A stretch of DNA of 64,000 nucleotides from an uncultured Duncaniella sp. GTDB taxonomy: Bacteria; Bacteroidota; Bacteroidia; Bacteroidales; Muribaculaceae. Shown piece after piece: positions 41,509 through 49,496 of the stretch (position 1 is the stretch's first letter; the number at the start of each line of letters is the position of its first letter). The position numbers were made by a program, and so were the translations under genes. The DNA lies in contig CAJTMJ010000001.1 in NCBI GenBank assembly GCA_910577335.1, positions 62,001 to 126,000 on the forward strand, written 5' to 3'. Below the pieces are notes generated by a model. That model did not search any database and was not told where the DNA came from. It saw nothing but the letters and a program-made list of their open reading frames with translations.

Positions 41509-42905
41509 AAATGTGTATTCTTTTTAGTGAGTATCATGTATATTGGTTGGTAAGTCAGTAGGGCTTCTGACGATGGTTGCAAGGGGTAGGAGTTGATAAG
41601 GGCACGTGTGGCAGATGGTGACACCGGAGAGCCAAGAGCATTGACCCCTGTAAGGCTTACATGACGCAATGCCTCGATGGATGAAGCGAATGTAAGCGTC
41701 AATATTTCCTCGGTGAGGTGCTCTATATTAAGAGTGTTCGGAATCATGCCCCGCAGAGTGTAAGTGTCGGGGTATGTGGATTTTTTGCCGAGTGCGGTGT
41801 TTATTTCACGCATGGTTTCGGGACCGAAGGTGGAAATTATGGCTTTACCACCCGGACGCAATACTCTCGCTAACTGACTTAGGAAGGTAGGTAGGGAGTT
41901 GAACCATTGTACTGTCGATGCGGAGATGACAGCATCAAGTGATGCGTCGGGGATATTTCTTATCGCAATTTCCGCATCGCATACTGAAAGTTCGGTGTTG
42001 TCGCCGGTGAACTCTTTCACAAATTCATCCGAGAGTGTCAAATCCCATAGCCGTAATGAGCCGAAGTGAGATTTTTTATAAATCAGACGTGTGGAATAGC
42101 CTGTGCCACAGCCTATTTCCAATATGTCGAGGTGAGATTTTTGTTCAGGTTGCCACAGGTCAATGAGACGTTCCGCTATATGTTTTTGTATTATTGCGTT
42201 GGTGTCGTAAGTTTTTGTGGCACGGTGAAACCGTTTCTGGACGAGTGTTTTATCGGTTAACAGGCGAGGGAGCATGGTGTTGAAGTCCGGGAGGTGCGCT
42301 CCGTCATATTGCATGATTTCCAACGCTTCTTTTTCCCATGCGTTAACTTGATTATCTGAAGGGATGATGCGGTCGGTGTTGGCTATTATGGCTTTGTCCC
42401 ATATTATTACAGGTGTTTCTGCCGTTTTTACAGCCACTAATTCAGCTTTAAGCTCCTCGATATCTCTGTCAGGGATATTTGCGGCAAATGCTTTGAATCG
42501 GTCAGATGACCCAGCCATCCTGAGATAAAATTTGCCAAGATTTTTTTCATTTAGACTGTCCAAAGTTCCCTGAAAAATACTCTCCGGAATTCCGTATGTG
42601 TCATCTACAGGATGCTGAGTGCCGTTTATGGCTATCTTGGCAGTGATAGGGAGGTGTGGGTTGTCGGATATGAATTTAGCCGTTGCCGGTACGCCGAACG
42701 ACCATGCTACCACAGCTATCTCTTCATATCTGTTCAGGATCTCTTTAAACGGGGTTTCAAGGCTCCGGTAATCCCATGCTACACATATATCATATCCCGG
42801 AACGGCTATATCCCGGAATGGTCTGTGATCCATGCCCCAGCCGGCAAAAAGCAGAATCAGCCGTGGGGTAGCGACATCGGAGGTTTGGAACAGGTGTGAT
42901 TTCAT
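41505..42905 (-). CDS. bioC: fused pimeloyl-ACP methyl ester esterase BioG and malonyl-ACP methyltransferase BioC
   Basis: 466 residues, two enzymes in one chain. N-terminal BioG (1-215): LFAGWGMDHRPF, nucleophile Ser69 in VVAWSFGVPA, Asp178 and His204 as the likely triad; it removes the methyl ester from finished pimeloyl-ACP. C-terminal BioC (about 222-466): RFHRATKTYDTNAIIQKHIAERL and the SAM motif ILEIGCGTGY (261-270), then VISASTVQWF and RPGGKAIISTFG; it adds the methyl ester that disguises malonyl-ACP for fatty acid synthesis. One protein thus opens and closes the pimelate stage. Overlaps bioF and bioD by 4 bases each. BioC-BioG fusions are known in Bacteroides. Confidence 0.93.
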   Translation of the reverse strand: MKSHLFQTSDVATPRLILLFAGWGMDHRPFRDIAVPGYDICVAWDYRSLETPFKEILNRYEEIAVVAWSFGVPATAKFISDNPHLPITAKIAINGTQHPVDDTYGIPESIFQGTLDSLNEKNLGKFYLRMAGSSDRFKAFAANIPDRDIEELKAELVAVKTAETPVIIWDKAIIANTDRIIPSDNQVNAWEKEALEIMQYDGAHLPDFNTMLPRLLTDKTLVQKRFHRATKTYDTNAIIQKHIAERLIDLWQPEQKSHLDILEIGCGTGYSTRLIYKKSHFGSLRLWDLTLSDEFVKEFTGDNTELSVCDAEIAIRNIPDASLDAVISASTVQWFNSLPTFLSQLARVLRPGGKAIISTFGPETMREINTALGKKSTYPDTYTLRGMIPNTLNIEHLTEEILTLTFASSIEALRHVSLTGVNALGSPVSPSATRALINSYPLQPSSEALLTYQPIYMILTKKNTHL

Positions 42906-44056
42906 AGGGATGCCATTATCTGTTTAAGCGCTTCACCGAAGCGTGCGATATCCTCTACCGTCAGGGCGGCACTAAGGCTTATGCGCAGACGCTCGGTGCC
43001 GGGTGGCACTGTCGGGGTGCGTATAGGCAACACTTTGAAACCTTCTTCCCTCAGACTCATGGATGCCTCCACCGTGCGGGAAGCTTCTCCTATTATCATT
43101 GGCTGAATGTGGCTCGGCGTTATGGTGAAGTCGGGGGATAGCGGCTGTAATATGTTGTGAAGTATGTGCCCCAATTTGCGCAGATGCTCACGCCTGTCAT
43201 CCATGGGTAGGAATGTCTCTATCATGTAACGTGTCCACGCTGCTGAAATAGGTGGGAGAGCTGTTGAGAATATGAAACTGCGGGCACGGTTTATAAGGTA
43301 GTCCTTAATCTCACGTGATACAGCTGCGAATGCGCCCATCGATGCGGCAGCTTTGCCGAATGTGCCGACTACGACATCCACGTTTTCATATTTAGATGAC
43401 TCACGGCATAGCCCAAGCCCCTGCTTCCCTTCCACTCCAAACGCATGGGCTTCGTCAACGTATAGCAATATGTTTGGATAACGCTCCTTAAACTCAGCGA
43501 GAGCGTTTATGTCCGCCCGGTCACCATCCATGCTGTAGACACTCTCCACTGCTATGATTACACGGTCGTATTTTGCGGCATCTTTTGCTAATATGCGTTC
43601 GAGATGGTTCAGGTCATTGTGGCGGAAGCGTGTGAAGTCAGCTTTTGAGAGCACTATCCCGTCTATTATGCTTGCATGTGCGAGTTTGTCGGCGACAATC
43701 AGGGTTTTGCCAGCCTGTGCCAATGAGGATATAAGTCCGGTATTGGCATGATAACCGCTGTTGAACAGGAGCGCCGGACGCAGATATAGCTCTTCAAGAA
43801 ACTTTTCAAGGTTCAGATATTCCTCCTGACGCCCGGCAAGAAGTCGTGCCGCTGATGAGGTCATGGGTATCAGACGGTTGGCTCTGTCGGAAAAGAAACG
43901 TTCCTGAAGCGACTGCATTTCGGCTAATCCAAGGTAATCGTTTGAAGAGAGGTCGATAAGCGCCCTCCCGTCAGAGTTGCCGGCAGGGATGCTGCGGAAA
44001 TTACCTGTGGATCGCAGATTTTCTGTTATGTCGTAATAGCTGCTCACTTTATACAT
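42902..44056 (-). CDS. bioF: 8-amino-7-oxononanoate synthase
   Basis: 384 residues, PLP-dependent alpha-oxoamine synthase. It condenses pimeloyl-ACP with alanine. Seen: LIDLSSNDYLGLAE, FNSGYHANTGLI, VIIAVESVYSMDGDRADI, LYVDEAHAFGVEGKQGLG with the cofactor Asp and His, and VVVGTFGKAAASMG with the PLP lysine; the ending RISLSAALTVEDIARFGEAL is typical. It overlaps bioA by 13 bases upstream and the BioG-BioC gene by 4 bases downstream, so the operon is translationally coupled along its length. Confidence 0.96.
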   Translation of the reverse strand: MYKVSSYYDITENLRSTGNFRSIPAGNSDGRALIDLSSNDYLGLAEMQSLQERFFSDRANRLIPMTSSAARLLAGRQEEYLNLEKFLEELYLRPALLFNSGYHANTGLISSLAQAGKTLIVADKLAHASIIDGIVLSKADFTRFRHNDLNHLERILAKDAAKYDRVIIAVESVYSMDGDRADINALAEFKERYPNILLYVDEAHAFGVEGKQGLGLCRESSKYENVDVVVGTFGKAAASMGAFAAVSREIKDYLINRARSFIFSTALPPISAAWTRYMIETFLPMDDRREHLRKLGHILHNILQPLSPDFTITPSHIQPMIIGEASRTVEASMSLREEGFKVLPIRTPTVPPGTERLRISLSAALTVEDIARFGEALKQIMASL

Positions 44057-45324
44057 TCAATCATTTGCTCGATGAGGGTGCGAAGATCCTCATCGCTTAT
44101 AATATATGGAGGCATGACATATACGTTCCTTCCGAATGGACGTACCCAGATGCCTCGTTTTACGCATTTCTTCTGAAATTCGCCTACGTTTACAGGCTCT
44201 TTCATCTCTATCACACCTATGGAGCCAAGAACCCTTACCTCCTTTACTTGCGGTAGGGATGCGGCTGCTTGGATATGGCGTTTGATCTCACTTTCAATAT
44301 GTGCCACTCTCGACGCCATGTCCTGCGATTCGAGAAGCTTGAGCGAGGCTATGGCAATGGAACATGCCAAGGGGTTACCCATGAATGTGGGTCCGTGCAT
44401 CATTACTCCCGCTTCACCGTTTGAAATGGTGTCGGCGACATCTTTTGTCGTGAGGACTGCGCTCATTGTCAGATAACCTGCGGTGAGTCCTTTGCCGATA
44501 CACATTATGTCAGGCTCGACCCCTGCGTGTTCCCATGCGAATTTTTTGCCTGTGCGCCAAAATCCTGAAGCTATCTCGTCGAATATAAGATAAAGCCCAT
44601 TCTCATCGCAAAGACGTTTGGCTTCACGCAAGTATTGTGGGTGGTAAAATCTCATCCCTCCGGCGCCCTGAACTATAGGCTCCAAAATAAGTGCTGCGAG
44701 TTCATCTTTGTGATTGCGTATGATTTCCGTTAACGGTTCTATATCCTTAGGATCCCATTCTCCGGCGAACGGGACTTTAGGAGCAGGAGCGAAATATCTG
44801 ACGGGAAGAGCCGAGCCAAATGCGCCATGCATACCTGTCACGGGGTCGCACACGCTCATGGCATTCCATGTGTCGCCGTGGTAGCCGTTTAGAATGGTGA
44901 CAAAATTTGTCTTCTTGTGGTCGCCCGAACGTGAGATAGATGCCTGTACCGCCATTTTCATGGCTACTTCCACCGCTACGGAACCCGAATCAGCATAGAA
45001 TATATTGTGCATGGACGGAGGCGCCATCGACAGCAGCAACTTGCCAAGTTCAATGGCAGGTTCGTGTGTAAGCCCTCCAAACATCACATGGCTCATTTTA
45101 GATAGTTGCTTGGTTGCGGCTTCATTTATCACCGGGTGGTTATATCCGTGTATTGCCGCCCACCACGACGACATACCGTCGATTAGCTCTGTGCCGTCGG
45201 CAAGATGTATGCGCACACCTTCCGCCGATTCCACTTTATATGTCGGCAGAGGGTTAATGGTGGATGTGTAGGGGTGCCACAGGTGTTCCCTGTCAAAATT
45301 ATCGTGCAATATTTCTTTTCCCAT
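44044..45324 (-). CDS. bioA: adenosylmethionine-8-amino-7-oxononanoate aminotransferase
   Basis: 426 residues, class III aminotransferase. It makes 7,8-diaminopelargonate using S-adenosylmethionine as amino donor. Seen: LWHPYTSTINPLP at the start (typical of BioA), GMSSWWAAIHGYNHP, YADSGSVAVEVAMKMAVQ, LNGYHGDTWNAMSVCDP, LILEPIVQGAGGM, LIFDEIASGFWRTG with the cofactor Asp, MCIGKGLTAGYLTMS with the PLP lysine, and HGPTFMGNPLACSIA. First gene of the biotin operon; a short leader with a hairpin precedes it. Divergent from nuoA. Confidence 0.97.
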   Translation of the reverse strand: MGKEILHDNFDREHLWHPYTSTINPLPTYKVESAEGVRIHLADGTELIDGMSSWWAAIHGYNHPVINEAATKQLSKMSHVMFGGLTHEPAIELGKLLLSMAPPSMHNIFYADSGSVAVEVAMKMAVQASISRSGDHKKTNFVTILNGYHGDTWNAMSVCDPVTGMHGAFGSALPVRYFAPAPKVPFAGEWDPKDIEPLTEIIRNHKDELAALILEPIVQGAGGMRFYHPQYLREAKRLCDENGLYLIFDEIASGFWRTGKKFAWEHAGVEPDIMCIGKGLTAGYLTMSAVLTTKDVADTISNGEAGVMMHGPTFMGNPLACSIAIASLKLLESQDMASRVAHIESEIKRHIQAAASLPQVKEVRVLGSIGVIEMKEPVNVGEFQKKCVKRGIWVRPFGRNVYVMPPYIISDEDLRTLIEQMIECIK

Positions 45325-45340
45325 TATCGATACATGTCTG

Positions 45341-45360
45341 TGAGGTGTGGTTTCACCTCA
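45341..45360 (-). promoter_or_regulatory. hairpin in the bioA leader
   Basis: TGAGGTG (45341-45347) and CACCTCA (45354-45360) form a 7-bp stem with a 6-base loop, between the predicted transcription start (near 45364) and the start codon 16 bases on. Possible operator or translation control. Confidence 0.4.
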
Positions 45361-45370
45361 GAAAGCGATG

Positions 45371-45404
45371 CAAATTTACGAATATTTTTCATTTATTTGG
45401 CAAT
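45371..45404 (-). promoter_or_regulatory. bioA promoter
   Basis: Minus-strand TAAATTTG (45371-45378) with ATTG 22 bp upstream (45401-45404). Confidence 0.5.
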
Positions 45405-45531
45405 TCATCCGCTTGACTAAAGCTGTTGTGATATATCTTAAAAAATTTGCTCAATTGTAAAATCATAGCTAAAGATGGTGATAATGTCAAAAAGCATAAT
45501 TTTTTTTGGATGTTGTTTGGGAAAAATTGAC

Positions 45532-45539
45532 TATATTTG
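45532..45539 (+). promoter_or_regulatory. nuoA promoter -7 box
   Basis: TATATTTG is a perfect -7 match 100 bases before nuoA. A TTTG lies at 45505-45508, 23 bp upstream, slightly beyond the usual spacing. This is the only promoter-like sequence found for the whole nuo-atp block. Confidence 0.55.
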
Positions 45540-45639
45540 CACTGCGAATTATGCCCAGATTTCTTGCTTGCTGCTTATTTAATCGATATATGATTGATAT
45601 GCAGGTAGTTAACCTTGGAAAAAATTGAATTAACACTAT

Positions 45640-46008
45640 ATGATAGCATTAGCAATTCAAAATGCGACCTTGGCAGTAGTAGCGCTCTTGACGGGTGTTG
45701 CTCTGGTTGCAGTTGCACTTTGGTTAGCCGGGCTTATCTCCCCGCGCTCCTTTAACCCTCAGAAAGGTGAGGCTTATGAATGTGGTATCCCAACCCGAGG
45801 CGAGTCTATGGCTCAGTTTAAGGTGGGATATTATCTTTTTGCCATCCTCTTTCTCATGTTTGACGTTGAAACCGTGTTCCTCTATCCGTGGGCTGTACGT
45901 GTCCATGAATTAGGCACCTCCGGACTCACCGCCATCGCAATCTTTTTTGGAATCATAGTGCTGGGCTTGGTATACGCCTGGCGGAAAGGAGCTCTTGAAT
46001 GGAAGTAA
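45640..46008 (+). CDS. nuoA: NADH-quinone oxidoreductase subunit A
   Basis: 122 residues with three membrane helices. Seen: VALWLAGLISPRSFNPQKGEAYECGIPTRG with the conserved K-x-x-x-Y-E-C-G loop, FKVGYYLFAILFLMFDVETVFLYPWA (the DxE pair in helix 2) and the last helix before the basic end. NuoA forms part of the quinone channel of complex I at the junction of the membrane and peripheral arms. It opens the block that runs to nuoN, and its 3' end overlaps nuoB by 10 bases. Confidence 0.96.
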   Translation: MIALAIQNATLAVVALLTGVALVAVALWLAGLISPRSFNPQKGEAYECGIPTRGESMAQFKVGYYLFAILFLMFDVETVFLYPWAVRVHELGTSGLTAIAIFFGIIVLGLVYAWRKGALEWK

Positions 46009-46595
46009 CTGCTCAAGGTATGCCCTACGAGGCATGGAAGGATAACGAGTATATAGAAAAGCTCGTCAAGGAACTTCAGGATAACGGAACCAACGTGATC
46101 GTAGGTTCTCTTGACAAACTGATCAACTGGGGGCGGTCTAACTCAATCTGGCCACTCACTTTCGCTACCAGTTGTTGCGGCATCGAGTTTGTGTCGCTTG
46201 GCGCTGCCCGTTACGACATGGCACGCTTTGGCTGGGAAGTAGCAAGAGCCTCGCCACGTCAGGCTGACTTCATGATGGTGGCAGGAACCATCGTTCACCG
46301 TATGGTGCCGGTGTTCCGCCGTCTCTACGACCAGCTTGCGGAGCCTAAGTATGTGATAGCATGTGGTAGCTGTGCCATTTCCGGCGGTCCCTTCAAAAAG
46401 AGCTATCATGTGGCTATGGGTATTGAGGATATCGTGCCGGTTGATGTGTTTATCCCCGGTTGCCCTCCACGTCCTGAAGCTATGATCTATGGTATCATGC
46501 AGCTTTCACGCAAAATCAAGGTTGAGAAGTTCTTCGGCGGAGTCAACCGTCAGGAGAAACAGGAGGAATTCCTCAAAGCTCATCCTATTGAATAG
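45999..46595 (+). CDS. nuoB: NADH-quinone oxidoreductase subunit B
   Basis: 198 residues. Carries cluster N2, the last iron-sulfur cluster before quinone. Seen: the ligand set FATSCCGIEF (Cys59, Cys60), ACGSCAISGGPF (Cys125) and FIPGCPPRPE (Cys155), and ARASPRQADFMMVAGTI. The N-terminus (MEVTAQGMPYEAWKDNEYIEKLV) precedes the core; a start slightly further downstream would remove the overlap with nuoA but also this segment. Part of the quinone-binding module with the fused C/D subunit. Confidence 0.96.
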   Translation: MEVTAQGMPYEAWKDNEYIEKLVKELQDNGTNVIVGSLDKLINWGRSNSIWPLTFATSCCGIEFVSLGAARYDMARFGWEVARASPRQADFMMVAGTIVHRMVPVFRRLYDQLAEPKYVIACGSCAISGGPFKKSYHVAMGIEDIVPVDVFIPGCPPRPEAMIYGIMQLSRKIKVEKFFGGVNRQEKQEEFLKAHPIE

Positions 46596-46627
46596 TCAGA
46601 TAACATAACCACATTATTATATAAGTA

Positions 46628-48262
46628 ATGGCCAACATCCAGGAAAAGATTTCCAAGCTGTTTCCCGAAGCCACATTCGAAGAGGGTGATATCCTGCAAG
46701 TGACTATCCCCGACGCACAGTGGCATGACCTCGCCAAAACCCTGCGTGATGACGAAGACCTTTCGTATGATTTTCTCGTCACAATTGTGGGTATGGACTG
46801 GAAGGATAACGGGATGGGGTGTATATATTACCTCACATCCACAAAACATAACACTCACATCTCTGTAAAGGTGATGGCTACCGGCGACCGCCAGCAGCCT
46901 ATGATACACTCCATACATGACCTGTGGGCGATCGCAGTGATATTCGAACGTGAGGTCTATGACTTCTTCGGAATAATTTTCATCAACAATCCTGACATGC
47001 GTCGCCTCTTCCTCAATATCGACTGGAAGGGATTCCCCTTGCGCAAGGACTATGATGAGAACCCTGACATCAACCCTGTGTCGATAGAGAATGAACGTCA
47101 GACCGATTTCACCGACATGTGGGTGGAAGAGCCTGACGGCAAGGTTGTGAAAAAGGAACGTCGCATCTTTGGCGAAAATGATTTCGTGGTTAACATTGGT
47201 CCGCAGCACCCTGCTACACACGGTGTGTTGCGTTTCCGTACAGCTGTGGACGGCGAAATCATTAAGAAAATCGATATATATTTAGGATATATACACCGTG
47301 GAGTCGAGAAGATATGCGAGAAGGACACTTATCCGCAGACTCTTCATTTCATGGATCGTCTCGACTATTTCTCGGCACATCCTTACCACCACTGCCTCTG
47401 TATGGCTATCGAGGAGGCTGCCGGTATACAGATTTCACGTAGAGCGCAGGTGATACGCGTGCTCATGGATGAGCTTTCACGTATAGCTTCACACTGCCTC
47501 TTCATAGGTACTTACTGCATGGACCTTGGTGCCACTACAATGCTCTTCTACACATTGCGTGTGCGTGAGCAGATTCTTGACATCATGGAGCGTACATGCG
47601 GTGCCCGCATGACTTTCAACTATGACTGTATCGGTGGCGTTATGCAGGATCTACATCCTGATTTCGTTAAGGATGTACATGCTCTTCTCGAAGTGATACC
47701 CAAGAACATCGCTGAATACAACAAGATATTTACCGGCAACGTCATTGCCAAGAACCGTATGGAGAATGTAGGTGTGCTCACACGTGAGGATGCCATCTCA
47801 TGGGCTGTGACAGGTCCTAACGGTCGTGGCTCAGGCTGGGCTTGCGATGTGCGTAAATGCAACCCTTACAGCATCTATTCTGAGCTTGAATTTGATGAGG
47901 TGGTACGTCATGAAGGTGACTCTATGGCGCGTTTCAAAGTGCGTGTTGAGGAGATGGTTCAGAGTGCCCGCATCATCGAACAGCTTATCGATTCAATACC
48001 CGAAGGCGAATATTGCGTGAAGGTGCCCAAGGTGATCAAGCTTCCTGTCGGACATTGGTTCAAGACAGTTGAAGGTTGCCGCGGCACATTTGGTATATAT
48101 ATTGAAAGTGACGGTTCCGCTAATCCTTATCGTCTGAAGATAGCTCCTCCATGTCTGCCTGCTGCAGCCGTGGTTGACCATATCACAGACGGTCAGAAGA
48201 TTGCCGACCTTATCACTATCGGTGGTTCACTTGACTATATAGTGCCTGATATTGACCGTTAA
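46628..48262 (+). CDS. nuoCD: NADH-quinone oxidoreductase subunit C/D fusion
   Basis: 544 residues, with the 30-kDa NuoC (about 1-180) fused to the 49-kDa NuoD (about 185-544). Seen in C: DLWAIAVIFEREVYDFFGIIF and FPLRKDY; in D: NIGPQHPATHGVLRF (quinone-site His), LGYIHRGVEKICE, YFSAHPYHHCLCMAIEEA, IASHCLFIGTYCMDLG and the C-terminal SLDYIVPDIDR. Together with NuoB this forms the quinone cavity. C/D fusion is known from several phyla, including Bacteroidetes. The next gene follows after an 81-base gap with no hairpin. Confidence 0.96.
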   Translation: MANIQEKISKLFPEATFEEGDILQVTIPDAQWHDLAKTLRDDEDLSYDFLVTIVGMDWKDNGMGCIYYLTSTKHNTHISVKVMATGDRQQPMIHSIHDLWAIAVIFEREVYDFFGIIFINNPDMRRLFLNIDWKGFPLRKDYDENPDINPVSIENERQTDFTDMWVEEPDGKVVKKERRIFGENDFVVNIGPQHPATHGVLRFRTAVDGEIIKKIDIYLGYIHRGVEKICEKDTYPQTLHFMDRLDYFSAHPYHHCLCMAIEEAAGIQISRRAQVIRVLMDELSRIASHCLFIGTYCMDLGATTMLFYTLRVREQILDIMERTCGARMTFNYDCIGGVMQDLHPDFVKDVHALLEVIPKNIAEYNKIFTGNVIAKNRMENVGVLTREDAISWAVTGPNGRGSGWACDVRKCNPYSIYSELEFDEVVRHEGDSMARFKVRVEEMVQSARIIEQLIDSIPEGEYCVKVPKVIKLPVGHWFKTVEGCRGTFGIYIESDGSANPYRLKIAPPCLPAAAVVDHITDGQKIADLITIGGSLDYIVPDIDR

Positions 48263-48343
48263 CACGCTAAAAGAGATAAAAATCACAGATTCATATCCTC
48301 CTCAGTGAATAATTAAGAGAAATATAGTAATTATAAAGACGTT

Positions 48344-49420
48344 ATGCAAGACTTATCAGTAGGAACCGCCTGGCTTCACTCCCTCTTTTTGGGCTTCATG
48401 CCCGAGTGGCTCGCCGTCACCCTCGAATGTCTCCTCATAGGTGTGGGGCTGATGTTGCTTTATGCCGTGCTGGCTCTCTTCTACATCCTCTTCGAACGTA
48501 AGGTTTGTGCCTATTTCCAGTGCCGTCTCGGTCCTAACCGTGTAGGTCCATGGGGATTGTTGCAGAGTATAGCCGATATGTTCAAGATCCTTATCAAGGA
48601 GCTTATATCGCTTAACCATATCGATAAATTCCTCTTCGGTTTGGCACCTTACCTCGTTATCATCGCCTCAATGCTGGCATTCGCAGTGCTTCCGTGGGGT
48701 AACGGGTTGCAGATCATTGATTTCAACGTAGGTATATTCTTCCTGCTGGCTGTGTCATCCATCGGGGTGCTCGGTATACTTCTCGCAGGTTGGTCGTCAA
48801 ACAACAAGTTCACCCTTATCGGTGCGCTCCGTTCAGGCGCCCAGATGGTCAGCTATGAACTTTCAATGGGACTTTGTGTGGTTACTATGGTCTGCATGGC
48901 TGGCACAATGTCGGTTGGAGGTATCGTGAACGCTCAGGAGCATCTCTGGTTTATATTCTCCGGTCATATCCCCGCAATCATAGCGTTTGTGATATTTATG
49001 ATAGCAGGTACCGCTGAAACCAACCGTGGTCCGTTCGACCTTCCCGAAGCGGAAAGTGAGCTTACCGCAGGTTACCATACCGAATATTCAGGTATACATT
49101 TCGGTTTCTTCTATCTCGCCGAGTACCTGAACCTCTTTATTGTGTCGGGTGTGGCTGCTCTCCTTTTCTTCGGAGGCTGGATGCCGCTCCATATACCCGG
49201 GTGGGATGCGTTTAACCATATAATGGACTATATCCCTTCTGTGATCTGGTTCATCGGCAAGGCGATAGCTCTCTCATTTATCATCATCTGGTTCAAGTGG
49301 ACCTTCCCCCGTCTGCGAATCGACCAGCTGCTTACCCTTGAATGGAAGTATCTCCTCCCCATCAATCTGTTTAACCTTGTGTTGATGGTGCTTATCGTAA
49401 CCTTCAAGTGGTATCTCTAA
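48344..49420 (+). CDS. nuoH: NADH-quinone oxidoreductase subunit H
   Basis: 358 residues, about eight membrane helices. Seen: FERKVCAYFQCRLGPNRVGP with the family signature, QSIADMFKILIKEL, the acidic stretch TAETNRGPFDLPEAESELTAGYHTEYSG (a loop needed for quinone-coupled pumping) and FIIIWFKWTFPRLRIDQLL. NuoH links the quinone site with the membrane pump chain. It is followed after 76 bases by atpD rather than by nuoI, the break point of the usual nuo order. The gap shows neither a TAnnTTTG box nor a terminator hairpin. Confidence 0.96.
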   Translation: MQDLSVGTAWLHSLFLGFMPEWLAVTLECLLIGVGLMLLYAVLALFYILFERKVCAYFQCRLGPNRVGPWGLLQSIADMFKILIKELISLNHIDKFLFGLAPYLVIIASMLAFAVLPWGNGLQIIDFNVGIFFLLAVSSIGVLGILLAGWSSNNKFTLIGALRSGAQMVSYELSMGLCVVTMVCMAGTMSVGGIVNAQEHLWFIFSGHIPAIIAFVIFMIAGTAETNRGPFDLPEAESELTAGYHTEYSGIHFGFFYLAEYLNLFIVSGVAALLFFGGWMPLHIPGWDAFNHIMDYIPSVIWFIGKAIALSFIIIWFKWTFPRLRIDQLLTLEWKYLLPINLFNLVLMVLIVTFKWYL

Positions 49421-49496
49421 GAAGCCGTCATTAAGATAATAAAAATAAAACAATATAACTCAGGCTTAATCCCTGACGCCTAAAAATCAATACACG

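Larger units (their letters stand above)
45325..45639. other. 315-bp divergent region between bioA and nuoA
   Basis: No gene seen. It has a leader hairpin for bioA, a bioA promoter, an AT-rich middle, and a -7 box and about 95-base leader for nuoA. Confidence 0.65.

Noticed and set aside
45741..45906. Minus-strand 60-codon frame inside nuoA
   Set aside because: Antisense shadow of conserved NuoA codons with no features of its own.
46580..47221. 213-codon minus-strand open frame opposite nuoCD
   Set aside because: Antisense shadow of the NuoC region; no motif and no upstream signals.
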